Source of the DNA: Phellopilus nigrolimitatus | Taxonomy: Eukaryota > Basidiomycota > Agaricomycetes > Hymenochaetales > Hymenochaetaceae | Length of the DNA: 64,000 bases | NCBI GenBank assembly: GCA_021029095.1 | Contig: JAJOHG010000003.1 | Coordinates: 1,116,001 to 1,180,000 of the forward strand | Direction: 5' to 3' | Shown: piece after piece, positions 21,554 to 32,455 of the stretch | Position numbering within the stretch: position 1 is the stretch's first letter | Layout: the number at the start of each line of letters is the position of its first letter | Program-made: the position numbers and the translations under genes | Notes under the pieces: model-generated | The model's database searches: none | What the model saw: only the letters and a program-made list of their open reading frames with translations | What the model was told of the DNA's origin: nothing

Positions 21554-24500
21554 CTATATTGAGAACATCTTCTCGCTCGCAGCCCAACAAAAGTGTCCGC
21601 AGCCTGCCGCGCATGGATGTCCCATGACCCTGACTGTCGGAATATATCCTGAAGAAGCGGCTTCATCCGCATTGGGCGGATTCTCATCAATGTCCCCAAA
21701 CAAAGTACTGGGCATCTTTGGTATCCGCCGCCCGCGACTTTCCGACGTGGATGAGGCAAGCTCGACCATAGGCCGCTTCTTATAGTAGCGGTGATAGCAA
21801 TTTCGATGACCTCCGTGTGAGCATACGGCGCATACGAATAGAGCTGTGCGGACCGGTAGATGACTGCATGAGAAAATAACGGTCAATTCTCTTTTAGACT
21901 TTCTGAAAATGGTGTACCGAGCATACCAGATAGTACATTCGATTACGGCCTTTTTGCACTTCAGGCAATAGCTATATCCTGTCCAAGTTCTCCCGCTGCC
22001 TCCAGCTTGTCCGGTCACTGGCTGCATAATCGGCTTATGGCACGTCGCACAGACAGTAGATATCACCGTCTCGACTTGACTAGACTGGCGGACCTCGGAA
22101 GATGGAGCATACTTCCGTATGTACGCCGATACGCTGTGCATACGCAACCGTGCCAAGGTGTCTATCGATGCCGATTAGAATTTGCTCTGAGCAGGGAGAA
22201 AGGGCGCTGATCTCACCTATGTATGAGTCTATAAATTGCAAAACTCTCATCGGCTGGATACCTAACTCTTTCGGGGCAATGCACGCCATCATAGCGCACA
22301 TCTGAATATCGCCCTGTATAAATATGATTTTCTTAAATAGGGGCTGAGAATAATATCGGAGAGATCGCCTACATTATCTGCAAGATCTTCAAGTATCTCC
22401 CTTAAAGCCCGCCAGGCTGTTTGTCGATACCGCTCCTCTGCCTCTTTAATGGCAACATGATTCCACTGCAGAAAACGCATATCGTTCTCATCCGGAACAT
22501 CAGGTTCCTTGTCGGAGGGCGGAGGATGAACACTGGCCAGAGAGAAAACCTGCGAATGGCGCTTCCGGCTCTTATGCGACTGAGCTAGCGACACCCTGTC
22601 GGCGGCGACCTCAGATATAGCAGATGGTTGATGAGAGATCGGATTCCCGCCTCTGGCAGTGATAGTAAGAACGCTACTGTGAGAGTCCGTCCTTTGCAAA
22701 TTATTATTACGGCCTTCCTGTATGGCACTTGCAGCCAAAGACGCGAGCGTCGAGCTACGGCTTCTCGTTGAGCGCTTATGCGACGATGAACGCGCGGCCG
22801 TCGTCGATGCGACCGAGTTGTCGGACTCAGGTCCATCAGATGAGGCAGGCGAAACCGAGTCCTCCTTTTCGTCTTCGGCCCAGTCGTCGTCCTCCCGCAA
22901 AATCGGGCTAGAAACGGCGCGCCTTGGGGCTTGCGAGGACGCCAACGAGCCGGGACTTGCCATGCTCTCCGCGCTTCTTTTCATCTTCATCGTGCCCTGG
23001 TCGCGTTCAAGAGAAACGCCTTTCACGCTCGATCCAGATGAGTCCGAGTCATCCAGAGCTCCCTCGCCGACGTGGCGCAGCCGACTCCTACTCGTGGACG
23101 AGCGTTCATTTTGACGACTCGCTATCGACCCCGAGACATGCGGTTGAGACAGGCGTCCGGGGGACCTATTTATGGATGCAACGTTGACACTCTTCCGCCT
23201 CGCCTTGTAGTACTCATCTGGCGAGGCCGAGCGTTCGCCATTTTCATGGCCAGTAGCACTTTTTGATAACATGGGTGAGGCAGGGGAGTGTATCGAAGCG
23301 GCCAACACTGAACTACCTGGAGTAAGTTCATTCGGTTCTCTGTCTCCTTCTCTCCTTGGACTAATATTCAGCTCAGGTTTGTGAGGACCTGAGGAAGATG
23401 ATCGTGCCGGAATATACTTGCTTGGGGACTTTTTCAAGGTAGGCACGCCAGCAGGAGCAGAGGTGGAATGGGGAATGGTAGGAGCAGGAGGTTTAGGCGA
23501 AATGGGAGGAGTCGGGGGCTTGTCCATGACAATTTCCGTCAGTGATGAATGCAGCAGAAGCCATATCCTTCCTGCATCGTCATTCCCTGCATCGAGAGCA
23601 ACCTTATTTTTTAGAGAAAATTGAAAGGTTAGAAATGGTATAATGGAGAGATTATAAAAAGGCTTCACTTCAGCGTTCATTTGGCACAAAGCCGTCTGGT
23701 CTGCACCTTCAATTCTGTAGTCTCGAGCCAAAGAAGCAAATAAATCCCAGTCCTCCCACTCGGTCACCCCAAATACAGTACCCAGAGTTTGTGTCGGCCT
23801 TACATATGGAGCATCGCCGAGTTTTTTGTGAGACCCACTCTTTTCAGAGGATGCTGACGACTTCGACGCTGGAGCACTATATGATCGTTCATAGTCAGTG
23901 CTATTATTTCCCTCGGAAATGGTTCGCATCTCACATGTCGTCGTACGGTACCTCCCAACGGTCTGGACTGTCGTTGACAAACGTTAAAGAACCGGTAGGC
24001 GTCCATGTCAGAGCTGAGCGTGGGACGGAGTCGATGGGCTTGTCGCAATAGCGCAAGTCCATTTGCGAGAATGCGCCGGATGGATGCTGCACCCATAAAG
24101 CGTGAGAGTCCGTAAAGGTCATGTCTGCAATGCGGATAGCCAAATGAATGACATAAGCGAAGGTCTTGCCGAAGAAATAATTTGACTATGTCCTTTACCT
24201 GATACACCGCCCTGACAATTGCTGCCGTTGACGGACCATTTGGCGATCCATGTTCGCCGTACATCCCATATCTCAATCAAGTCTCCTGATTTCGCTGTAG
24301 TGTTTCGCCCCGTATTCGCCGCATTCTCGCTTCCTTCCGAGGTAGAGGAGACAGTATTGGCACTGCCTCTGCTGGAGCTAATCTGACCGGGTATGCCCTC
24401 GACAGACTCCTTACTCAGAAGAGCTGGTGCCGAAGTAGAAGAGGAAGATTTGGACGAAATATTAAATCCCGACTCATTGTAAGATGCGATCGCCAGTTCT

Positions 24501-25830
24501 GTCTCATAACCAGGACGCCACGAAACTCGGCGAACAGGAAACGAAGCATGCAATACATAAGCCGGCTTGCGAGTAGATGAATGGGATTGGTTTGTATCGG
24601 CGTCAGTGAAGTCCCAGACCTATTAGAATGGAAGTACCGGATCCTTATTAGGATCACGTGTCAAGCACAGACAGGAGTACTTACCTTCACAGTCCGATCC
24701 AGACCAGCACTTGCGAGCCACCCACCTACGACACCTCGCGGGGAGCACAAATCGAGGGACAAAACAGGACCTGTGTGAGCCAGAGGCACCCTTTCGAGTT
24801 GCCCCTTTTGCCCCATTCTCAAGTCCCAGCTGTTCGATTTGCTACATAAGAATTCTCACAAGAAGTGACAAAACGGGTTTGGCTCCTTACCGACAGATAG
24901 TTCCATTATCAAGCCCTGTGATTGCGTGGAGGGGTTCCAATACAGACGGCGAGAACATCATAGTGCGGATTGGGAATGTATGATGTATGTAAAGAAACTC
25001 CTTAGAAAGGTCTCGAAGGTCCTGCAGTCCAACAGCACTTTAGATATCTGATTCAAACGAAGCGTAACGAAACATGTTTACCCAAACACGAAGATTGCCA
25101 TCCGATGATCCGGTGCTACAATAGTGAGGCATAACATGCGAATACGACAGTTTATTGATCGCCCGCATATGCCCCTTAATTCTTCTCTCTGAATATAACG
25201 CTTTCAGATGCGGTAGAGAACACTTCGGCCTGTCACGTACCATACTTCGCAGAACCCGACTTGTGCAAGTCCCATATTATGAGCTCCCCATTTCGGGCAC
25301 TTGTCAGAATCTTTGTATCGTATGCTGGACCACGATAAATTAGCAAGGCAGATCATTATCGATGCCCAACTTTGTAATTCACCTTTCTGACACCAAGCCA
25401 CGTCGGTCATTGCACTATCGATTTTCAGCCCGCTTCCGGCCCAAAAGTTTCTCGACGCATCGACCCTGTGACCACCCTTTCCGACAGCAAACTTGTGTTC
25501 AGACGGCGACTTTTCAGGAGTTTCAGATACGCGAATGATTCTGAGAGCTGCGCCATGCCTTCAGTGGCGTATTCTCAGTGGCAGCGGTACACACGTACAT
25601 TCTTTCCCTGCGACCACACAGCGCTCGCCATCCTGGCTCTTAGAGATTGCGGATCCACCGGGCGAGCTTGCGTTTTGAAGAGTGACAGAACGCGATGGGC
25701 CCTGATAGCCGTGCAACCGCGCATCGGAGAATTGCTCACTAAATGAGCCAGGGCGCGGTAGAAGAGGAGGTCCCGGCAGCTGGATTGTCGGCCTAACCGG
25801 CATAGGAGTCGAAAAGGGGTTATGCAGCAT
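21554..25830 (-). CDS. WDR24: SEA complex / GATOR2 subunit Sea2 (Rtc1, WDR24 homologue)
   Basis: Long minus-strand gene, start ATG at 25830, stop TAG at 21554. The N-terminal half is a WD40 propeller: recognisable blade pieces are INKLSYSHVMPHYCSTGSSD, FPVRRVSWRPGYETELAIAS and GDLIEIWDVRRTWIAKW. A long Ser-rich linker with LERDQGTMKMKRSAES follows. The C-terminus is a zinc RING-like domain: TVCATCHKPIMQP, YCLKCKKAVIEC, SCSHLPVRTALFVCAVCSHG, GHRNCYHRYY and PCAAGCGHFCW. This propeller-plus-RING layout is that of Sea2/WDR24, a GATOR2 core subunit that controls TORC1 at the vacuole in response to amino acids. About ten exons joined by 50-70 bp introns; no frame break noticed. Confidence 0.9.
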
Positions 25831-26478
25831 CACGAACAGGTTCTCTTCGGACCTATAGTGACCACAAATACAGCAGAGACGCCTTGAATTTCTGTCGGCT
25901 CCCAGGTAGCATTAAAAGAATTGTGCGCGCGGTGTTTCTGGCGGGGCCATTACACACCACGTCTAGTAGTAGAGATTACAACAGGCAAAACATGAGCTGA
26001 GCTTTGGCTCACGGATATCGAGACGCGTCGACGCGAAAGTTGCAGAGGAAGTCGTTCTATGACTAAGCAACAGCTTGTAGACTTTTCGACCACCTTTATA
26101 AACGGTGCCTATGTCGTTATTGGTATTGCTTGAACAGATTCTCCGTCAGCTGAAGGTCGACTTGGGTCGATAAATAAAACTTGGCCAGTCTTTTGCTTAA
26201 CCCTTCCAAGTTTACGCTGCTGAGTCATCCGACTTCGGAGTCAAAATTTATTATATCATAAGTCACTACATTTTTAAAAAGTTGGCTTTCAAAAAACCGT
26301 ACTCGCACCGACGAAATTGCATCAAGTAATAAAAAGACAAAGCCTCTACCAGAAGTCTGGCCACCGAGCAAAATTAAAGACCCAAGAACTTGTAAGAAAC
26401 GGAGTGAAAAATATGTCACCATGTAAATTAGTACTTCCATGCAGATTTTCTCTTCTTATCGCATTGACCACCATTCAG
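25831..26478. other. Intergenic between Sea2/WDR24 and aspartic protease copy 2
   Basis: Holds the Sea2/WDR24 promoter and the protease 3' flank. No gene or repeat recognised. Confidence 0.4.
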
Positions 26479-27998
26479 CTACTTGAGTGTAGCGAAACCC
26501 ACGCGCTGATTACCAACGTCGAAGGCTGCCAAAAATATCAGCCACTATCAAAGCCAGACAGATATGGGGAAAAGGCTCACAGGTGTACACGTTACTCATG
26601 AAGACGTCGCCGAGAATCCAGAATCCTAGAAAGGAAAGCGTAAATGGGCTAATAAACAGCTTGAGAGGCGGAATCCTCACCCAAGCTGTCATCCGCGACA
26701 ATACTGCCCACACAGGTGTTCGAACCGGACCCGGTTGAACCCAGGTTCAGTTTGGCTGCAGAAATGGTGAATTTGGAACTACCGAGCTTGAGAGAGACAG
26801 TGCTCTTAGAATTGCATGGAATGGTATAAAAACCAGCAGCGATCGTGGAACTCGCGTCTTTAGAACCCGGGATAGCAGCGTAGATCTTCTTGACGTTCGC
26901 GGAGTCGCCATAGAGGAGTGTGGTGCCGGAGTCAACGATCGCATCGACACCATTCGAAAAGATGGTTTTAGAGCCGACAGACACGCCACCGAGCGTGATC
27001 TGCCAGTATCCAGCTTCGGTCACGGGTGTATACGTCAGGGAACCGGAGATTTTGGACGTATCCACGCCGCCAAGATAAAGCTCGGAACCGGAACTGAGGA
27101 GTGTGAATCCGAACTCGGGAGATGTTGTCTTTTTCTGCGCGACGAGCGACTGGAAGACGGGCCTGGAAGATTGTTTGGTCAATACGATAATACAGCGTAA
27201 TAAAAATGAGAAGCTAACGGGCTGTCGTAAACCGAAATGAATTGAAAACCCATGCCTAAAAGCCCGTCCGAGGGAAAGAGCTAGCTTGGAAACCATTGGA
27301 GTACTGGGTCGCTGCGCCGATGCGCTGCTTCGTCGCAGTGAGGCCGGCAAGAGTCACAGTATCGGTGAATTGCTCGCCGGATACTGAAGACCCGTCGCCA
27401 TATGATAGACTAAAGGGTTTATGGGCATCAACAGCGGTGCTGCTCGCCGATGTGTTGTACTTAGTGTGACCATTGCATGTCGAGTCACACTTCGAACTCG
27501 GAAGGAATAAATCGCTGGAACCCGTGTCAAAGTCAACTGTAGAACAACAAGTTAATGCAAGGTTGGTAGGAAGTATAAGGAAATAGATCACCAGTGTACG
27601 TTTTAGCTGGGGTACCAACTGTAATAGTACCCTGCCACAATTGACTATTCTCGTCTGTCAGAGGATCCTTGCCCGTGGCACGCTTGCGAAGAGCAGTAGC
27701 GTTGTAGTTCGGGTGCGCTCCCCCAACATTCTTCTCGTAGTTGGCGAAGCCTTGCTGGATTTTTCTAAAATAAACAGATTACTGTCTATTCAGTGCATAT
27801 GCGGCCATCGTCTCCTTGAACGTACCCTTGTACATGTGCAACGTGGGATTTGAGCGCGGCCACATCGACAACACCGTCCTTGACGAGCGAAGAGCGCTTT
27901 GTCAAAGGAATCCTTAGACCGGGATCAGCTGCAGACGTCGGCGTCGCAGTGACGAGATAAGGGAGGAGAGCAAGGGCGGTAGCAAGCTTGAACTGCAT
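26479..27998 (-). CDS. Polyporopepsin-like aspartic protease (family A1), copy 2, with a frameshift
   Basis: Paralogue of the gene at 5056-6585, inverted. Start ATG 27998: signal peptide (MQFKLATALALLPYLVTA), PLTKRSSLVKDGVVDVAAL propeptide, first active site FDTGSSDLFLPSSKC, second IVDSGTTLLYGDSANV, C-terminus FWILGDVFMSNVY, stop at 26479-26481. Intron positions match copy 1 exactly. The frame breaks once, around 27258-27268: a C-run in the codons before DGLLGMGFQF lacks one base (or four relative to a longer form), so ASSF continues as PRTGF-stop. All other exons are open. The break is at a different site from that of copy 1, so the two are independent events. Expected product: secreted acid endopeptidase. 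Either both copies are decaying or both breaks are homopolymer/dinucleotide assembly errors. Confidence 0.88.
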
Positions 27999-28000
27999 AA

Positions 28001-29388
28001 CTGGATTGTTTGAAGACTGGAGGGTAGAGCTGGGATTTAAGGCAAGTGAAGGAGTGGGGTCCAGCGGGGAAGACCTGTGGTTTTATACGCATCCGAGCAT
28101 GCTAGGATAAACCCAGCAAGCGTATGATCATGGTAGCACGCTGAAAACTTGTTGAGACACGTATGTAACGTCCACCGAGGCAATTGGAGGCGCGCAGGCG
28201 ATCATCGAGTAAATGATCGACGGCGCGATCCACGCTACTCTGACAGCGCCACTAGACTCCCTCCCGCGTGAGGAGCACCCGGCGCAAAACTCACCCATGA
28301 CAGGCGCAACATGGAAAAGCGCAGCTTCCGAGACACAGAGTTGGAGAAGACTTCTGCCATAGGTTTCACCGCGATCGCGCGTACTCCTATCTTCGTCCGC
28401 ATCATCTGTGCATGAAGCAAGCGGTCCACCGATACGCGTGTTGAGTGAGACAGCAGCCATTTTAGTGACAGAATCACGAATTTGAGACATATCTCATCAC
28501 CGGACACTTGAAGGAACGGCGTATGACAATGAACCAGCGAGACGCAAGAGGAAGCCACGTCGAAAGAAGTTGTAAAGTAAGCATGGTCACCAACATCACG
28601 AAGCAATGACTTCTTGTACTTGCTCAGCGCTCAGCTTCGAGGTGTAGAACGTATGTATCTGCATGATGGAGATGATATGCACAGCACGCAGTTTTAACGT
28701 TCGCGGAGATCCAGATGGCATAGTGGTCGACAGGTGTCGATGCCGCCTCTAAGCAGTGCACTTGCTGTGACAAGCTGAACCTCGCTCAACGCATGGCTTG
28801 AGCTGAGCACGCTTCCAGATGACGACGAGGAGGAAGCAACTATTGCCGTTGCGCAGAAAGCGACAGAGCCAGTAAATTCGAGCAACACTATCCTTCTAAA
28901 AGTCACGCCTATGGTGCGTAGGTGCCAGGCGCGGATTATGTAACGAGCTCCGCGCAACACTCCAGCTGTCAAGAACCATGCTGGATCCCCACAGAGTTTG
29001 GAATGGGTGGGGCCAGATACACTCGTTCCTCACGTGAAAATCGGAAAGGGTTTCTCTTGGCCGGGTGAAAATATTTTAGTATTACCACTTTCGCAACATC
29101 GCTTCAGGTGTTGTCCTTTCTCCTGGTCGACGTGGAGCTCGAAAGAGGCAATCCGTCGCACAGAACTCTCCAGACTTCAGGTCTTCCGGTTTCGAAAAGT
29201 ACAATAAAGACACAGTGGGGATTCTTTTACAGACCTTCAAAGCTCTGAACGCTGTAGAAGTGTCCATCCGCAATATGCACCAGACCTTCGCGAACGTCAA
29301 GCTCCGATCCTTCAAGGAAACTTTCGTCTCCCAGGACAATTCCCACCTCGAAAGGCTTCTTTTTGAAGTCAGTCACGTCACTCGTCTT
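28001..29388. other. Intergenic; proximal part duplicated from the copy 1 promoter region
   Basis: From about 28090 to 28450 the minus strand is similar to 4590-4965 on the plus strand. Beyond that no gene was recognised. Just downstream of the dienelactone hydrolase stop, the minus strand stays open for about 50 codons (FKKKPFEVGIVLGDESF and on, 29370 down to about 29240), but I cannot connect it to a gene. Confidence 0.45.
28081..28087 (-). promoter_or_regulatory. TATA box of aspartic protease copy 2
   Basis: GCGTATAAAA on the minus strand, about 84 bp before the ATG, the same spacing as the TATA box of copy 1. Confidence 0.7.
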
Positions 29389-30876
29389 TTACTTCGAAAA
29401 ACGTTTGAACCATTCGACAGTGGTCCTCGCACATTCTTCCTTTGCCCATCCTGTAAGCGCAAAGTAGGGAATGTCATTAACCCAGTAGAGTCGAATCGAA
29501 AGGATTGAGTTAATATGTCCAGAAAAAAAAAAAAGAGAAAGTTAGAAATAATAGCAATTATGAACTAGACTCACTCTCGTTCTCGACATTTGGATCACCT
29601 TTGACTGCGAACCCGTGCTTGACGCCCGAAAACACTTGGAAATGGTAGCTCTTCTTCTCTTCGACTAGGATGTCCTCCGCGCGCCGGCGAAACTCTGTTG
29701 CAAATGCGCTGTCTACTTCTGTTGAATCATTCAGCATGTGTCTCTAAAGTAATGCCAGGTTCGAAGTATGTGAAAGGACCAGCACGATCCGTCAATGTTC
29801 TGGTGGTCCTTGTACGACGGAAAAGAACTTAGAAAAAGAAAGTTGACCAACACATATTTGCACACGATAAAAGGAGAGGAACTGCAGTTGGCGCGGTAAT
29901 AGTTATCAGAATCCATCCTCGACTGTATAGCATTCCAATATAGACAGCGTACCGTTTATGTTTCGAAAATGGCTCTCATTTAAGGAGCTCGGATGAGCAA
30001 TAGCGCCTTCGTGCGTCGAAAACAAATGCGTTGAAAACAAAACCGTCGAGAAGACCCCCAATTTTTTTTTTCAAGTAAATAAATAAGACCACATAGTACT
30101 TGGCGGAAGACGAACCTGCGACTATCTTTCCGGAAGCACCAGCTTCACAAACGTATGGAGCTCCAAAGCAGTAGCCTGCGAGTGATTGTCGGCATTTTTG
30201 TCCAATTATATATGTTGCTAACTAATGCTCACCGACGGCAGTATATTTCGTTTCCTGACCTACAGTACCAACGCAAGAGGGTAAAGGTCAGTCTTCATCT
30301 AGGACAAAATGGTTAAAAAAGAAATTGGGGTCGGATAAGAACTTCGCGAACAAATATGCAGAACTCGAGAATATGAGCTATCGAGGCGAAAGTTAACTTA
30401 CCGAACCTCTTCTTAATCGCTTCATACCACTTAGGTTCGTGCTCGCGTGCCTGAGCTCGACTTTTCGATATCCATGCTTTTCGATCGAAGCCGTCCTCGT
30501 CGATATGGTTTTGTATGGGATCCCCCAAGAAGTAATCGATACCAGCGACGATGAATCCTACGTACCCGGAAGTCAGCCACAATTGTAGAGATTCAGAGTG
30601 AAGAGTCTTAGAAGTCGCGATTGAGCAAACCAAGCTCTCACCTTGCTCAGCGAAGTAGTCTTGAATGAGCTCGTTGTTAATGAACAGAGGGCCAAAGACA
30701 TCGGCGTAGAATAGGATAACACCCTTCGCAGGCTGTCCTGCGGCAAGATATGAAGGAGTTGCGATGTATGTGTCGAGGCCAGCGATCTTTTCAATCGTTC
30801 CCTTAGGCTCGCCAGAGTGCTTCACCCCTTTACAGCAGTCATCGCCCGGTGCTTGTGCAAGTACATTGTCTGTCAT
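29389..30876 (-). CDS. Dienelactone hydrolase family protein
   Basis: Start ATG 30876: MTDNVLAQAPGDDCCKGVKH, GTIEKIAGLDTYIATPS, KGVILFYADVFGPLFINNEL, then GIDYFLGDPI, EPKWYEAIKKRFG. The nucleophile segment is VGYCFGAPYVCEAGASG (Cys of the triad), then GAIAHPSSLNESHFRNIN and VDSAFATEFRRRAEDI (Asp). SGVKHGFAVKGDP carries the catalytic His, and the protein ends WAKEECARTTVEWFKRFSK with stop at 29389-29391. Several short exons; the splice around the Asp segment (about 29700-29900) is the least certain. These alpha/beta hydrolases act on lactone-type substrates; in fungi the paralogues are mostly uncharacterised cytosolic esterases, sometimes in aromatic degradation. No other catabolic genes flank it here. 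Confidence 0.88.
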
Positions 30877-31518
30877 GGTGGGAGTTCAAGGTAAGGATTT
30901 TTCCCTATCGTTATTGAGCATGGTATAAATAATCGTTTGAGTAGGACTATGGAGATATCAACCAATCCCATTTGAGCCCAGTTGATGAGACTCTGAGAGT
31001 TCCGCGTACGCGTCCTTTCGGCCGCAAGCAGATCACGTGGTCTCCGCGCGTCACATCGGCATGGCGGCGGACTGCCTTCTCCGCAATCTGGCCAACATAG
31101 AGCACACTGAAGGAACGATGTAGAAGAGACTGCGCGTGATGTATCAGAACGAAAGAGTGCAAGGTCGAGCTGCAGACATTCATCTTCTTGCCGCACGTGA
31201 CCTCCCCCAAACGATCTCGCCGCGGACCTGCGCGCGATCCATCCGGCTTGAAAACGCAACCTGCACGAGCTGCTCGAACTCCCGAACGTGTCGCTCGCTG
31301 CGTTTATCATATAGGGCGCCATCAAAGCGATAGTGACTGTATCCTTTGAAATCGGAGACTTGCAAGTTGCTGAGACTCTTAACTCCTGAAGAAAACAAAA
31401 AATACTTTTCTTCTCAATCACGTGTGAACACCTTCGAAATCGGAGCGGCGAGAACAATTGCAATTACAATACAAATACATCTTGATTTACGATCATGCAG
31501 TTATGCTTCTCAGGCTTC
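30877..31518. other. Intergenic between dienelactone hydrolase and Rtc3/SBDS-like gene
   Basis: Holds the hydrolase promoter. Minus-strand open stretches exist but show no recognisable protein signature. Confidence 0.4.
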
Positions 31519-32148
31519 TCAGTGTCCCCCATAGTGCGCAGTGCCGCTCGTACGCGCACCGGACCCGCGCACGTCCATGCGGTAGTCACCATGAGACGTG
31601 TTTTTTGACAGATGGTCATCATCGAGCTTGTCTCCGGACTGCACGGTACCCTCTTTTAGCAGGAGCTCGGCGACGTCAAAGTCCTTTGATGTGCCGAAGA
31701 TGTTCTCGAGTTGCTGCTTCGACGCCTCGCCAAGGTGACCCTGCTTTCCGGTTGTGGAGTGGAACACTTTGAAAGCTGGACGTGGCTACTTGTGGGCATG
31801 ATACGAGGAAAACTTGGGGAAGAAAACGTACAGTCGACTACTTCGATGAGAGGTATGGTGCTGCAGGACCGATCAGTTCTAGCTGTTCATACTTATAAGC
31901 TACTGTCCGACAAAGCTTACGTGTCTGGAATGTACAAAGTCAACACGAAGTCAGCGCTCAGCGAAGGGAACGTATCTCACCTCCTGCTTTCCACTTTTTG
32001 TACTGATTCACCAGATAAGACCTCGTCAACAATGTGCTCGACGACACAACATAGGGACGCTCACCTCGGCAGGGTTGACGAACATGATGAACTCCTCGGT
32101 CGACTGCGAGTCGGGCTTGTGAATGACCTTTGTGAGTGCCTTGCCCAT
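31519..32148 (-). CDS. SBDS-domain small protein (Rtc3/Yhr087w-like)
   Basis: Start ATG 32148: MGKALTKVIHKPDSQSTEEF, IMFVNPAE, YKKWKAG, TIPLIEVVDSFKVFHSTTG, KQGHLGEASKQQLENIFGTS, KDFDVAELLLKEGTVQSGDK and a polar C-terminus ending AHYGGH at 31519. The fold is the N-terminal FYSH domain of SBDS, found as a stand-alone protein in fungi (yeast Rtc3/Hgh-type stress protein linked to RNA metabolism). Total about 115-120 residues over four exons, the usual family size. Ribosome-associated or RNA-related roles are known for family members; the role here is inferred. Confidence 0.8.
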
Positions 32149-32455
32149 TGTGATTGATGTGTGCGTAGCGAGTGTATCGAGAGCGTTGGGATAAAATTGA
32201 AAGTGTCGAGCACGATGAGAGATGTAGGGAGATAGGTTCCGGATAGGAGGCACGCGACTTTATATCCCCAGTGACGTCAGGTGATGGCCCGCAAAAGGAT
32301 TTGCGTAATTGCGTCAGACGAGCACCACTGATCCGCGCCGGCTATTTTAGGCGATTTTCCACCCCAAAACATGACATGGGTCCTCGACGAAGGTTTGAAA
32401 TTACAGTATTATACTAACAATTAATTTACACGTTCCGGCAGGAAAAAAAATCGGA
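32149..32455. other. Intergenic upstream of the Rtc3-like gene
   Basis: 307 bp with the Rtc3-like promoter (a TATA-like tttatatcc near 32260 on the plus strand) and the MLH3 3' flank. Nothing else recognised. Confidence 0.35.
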
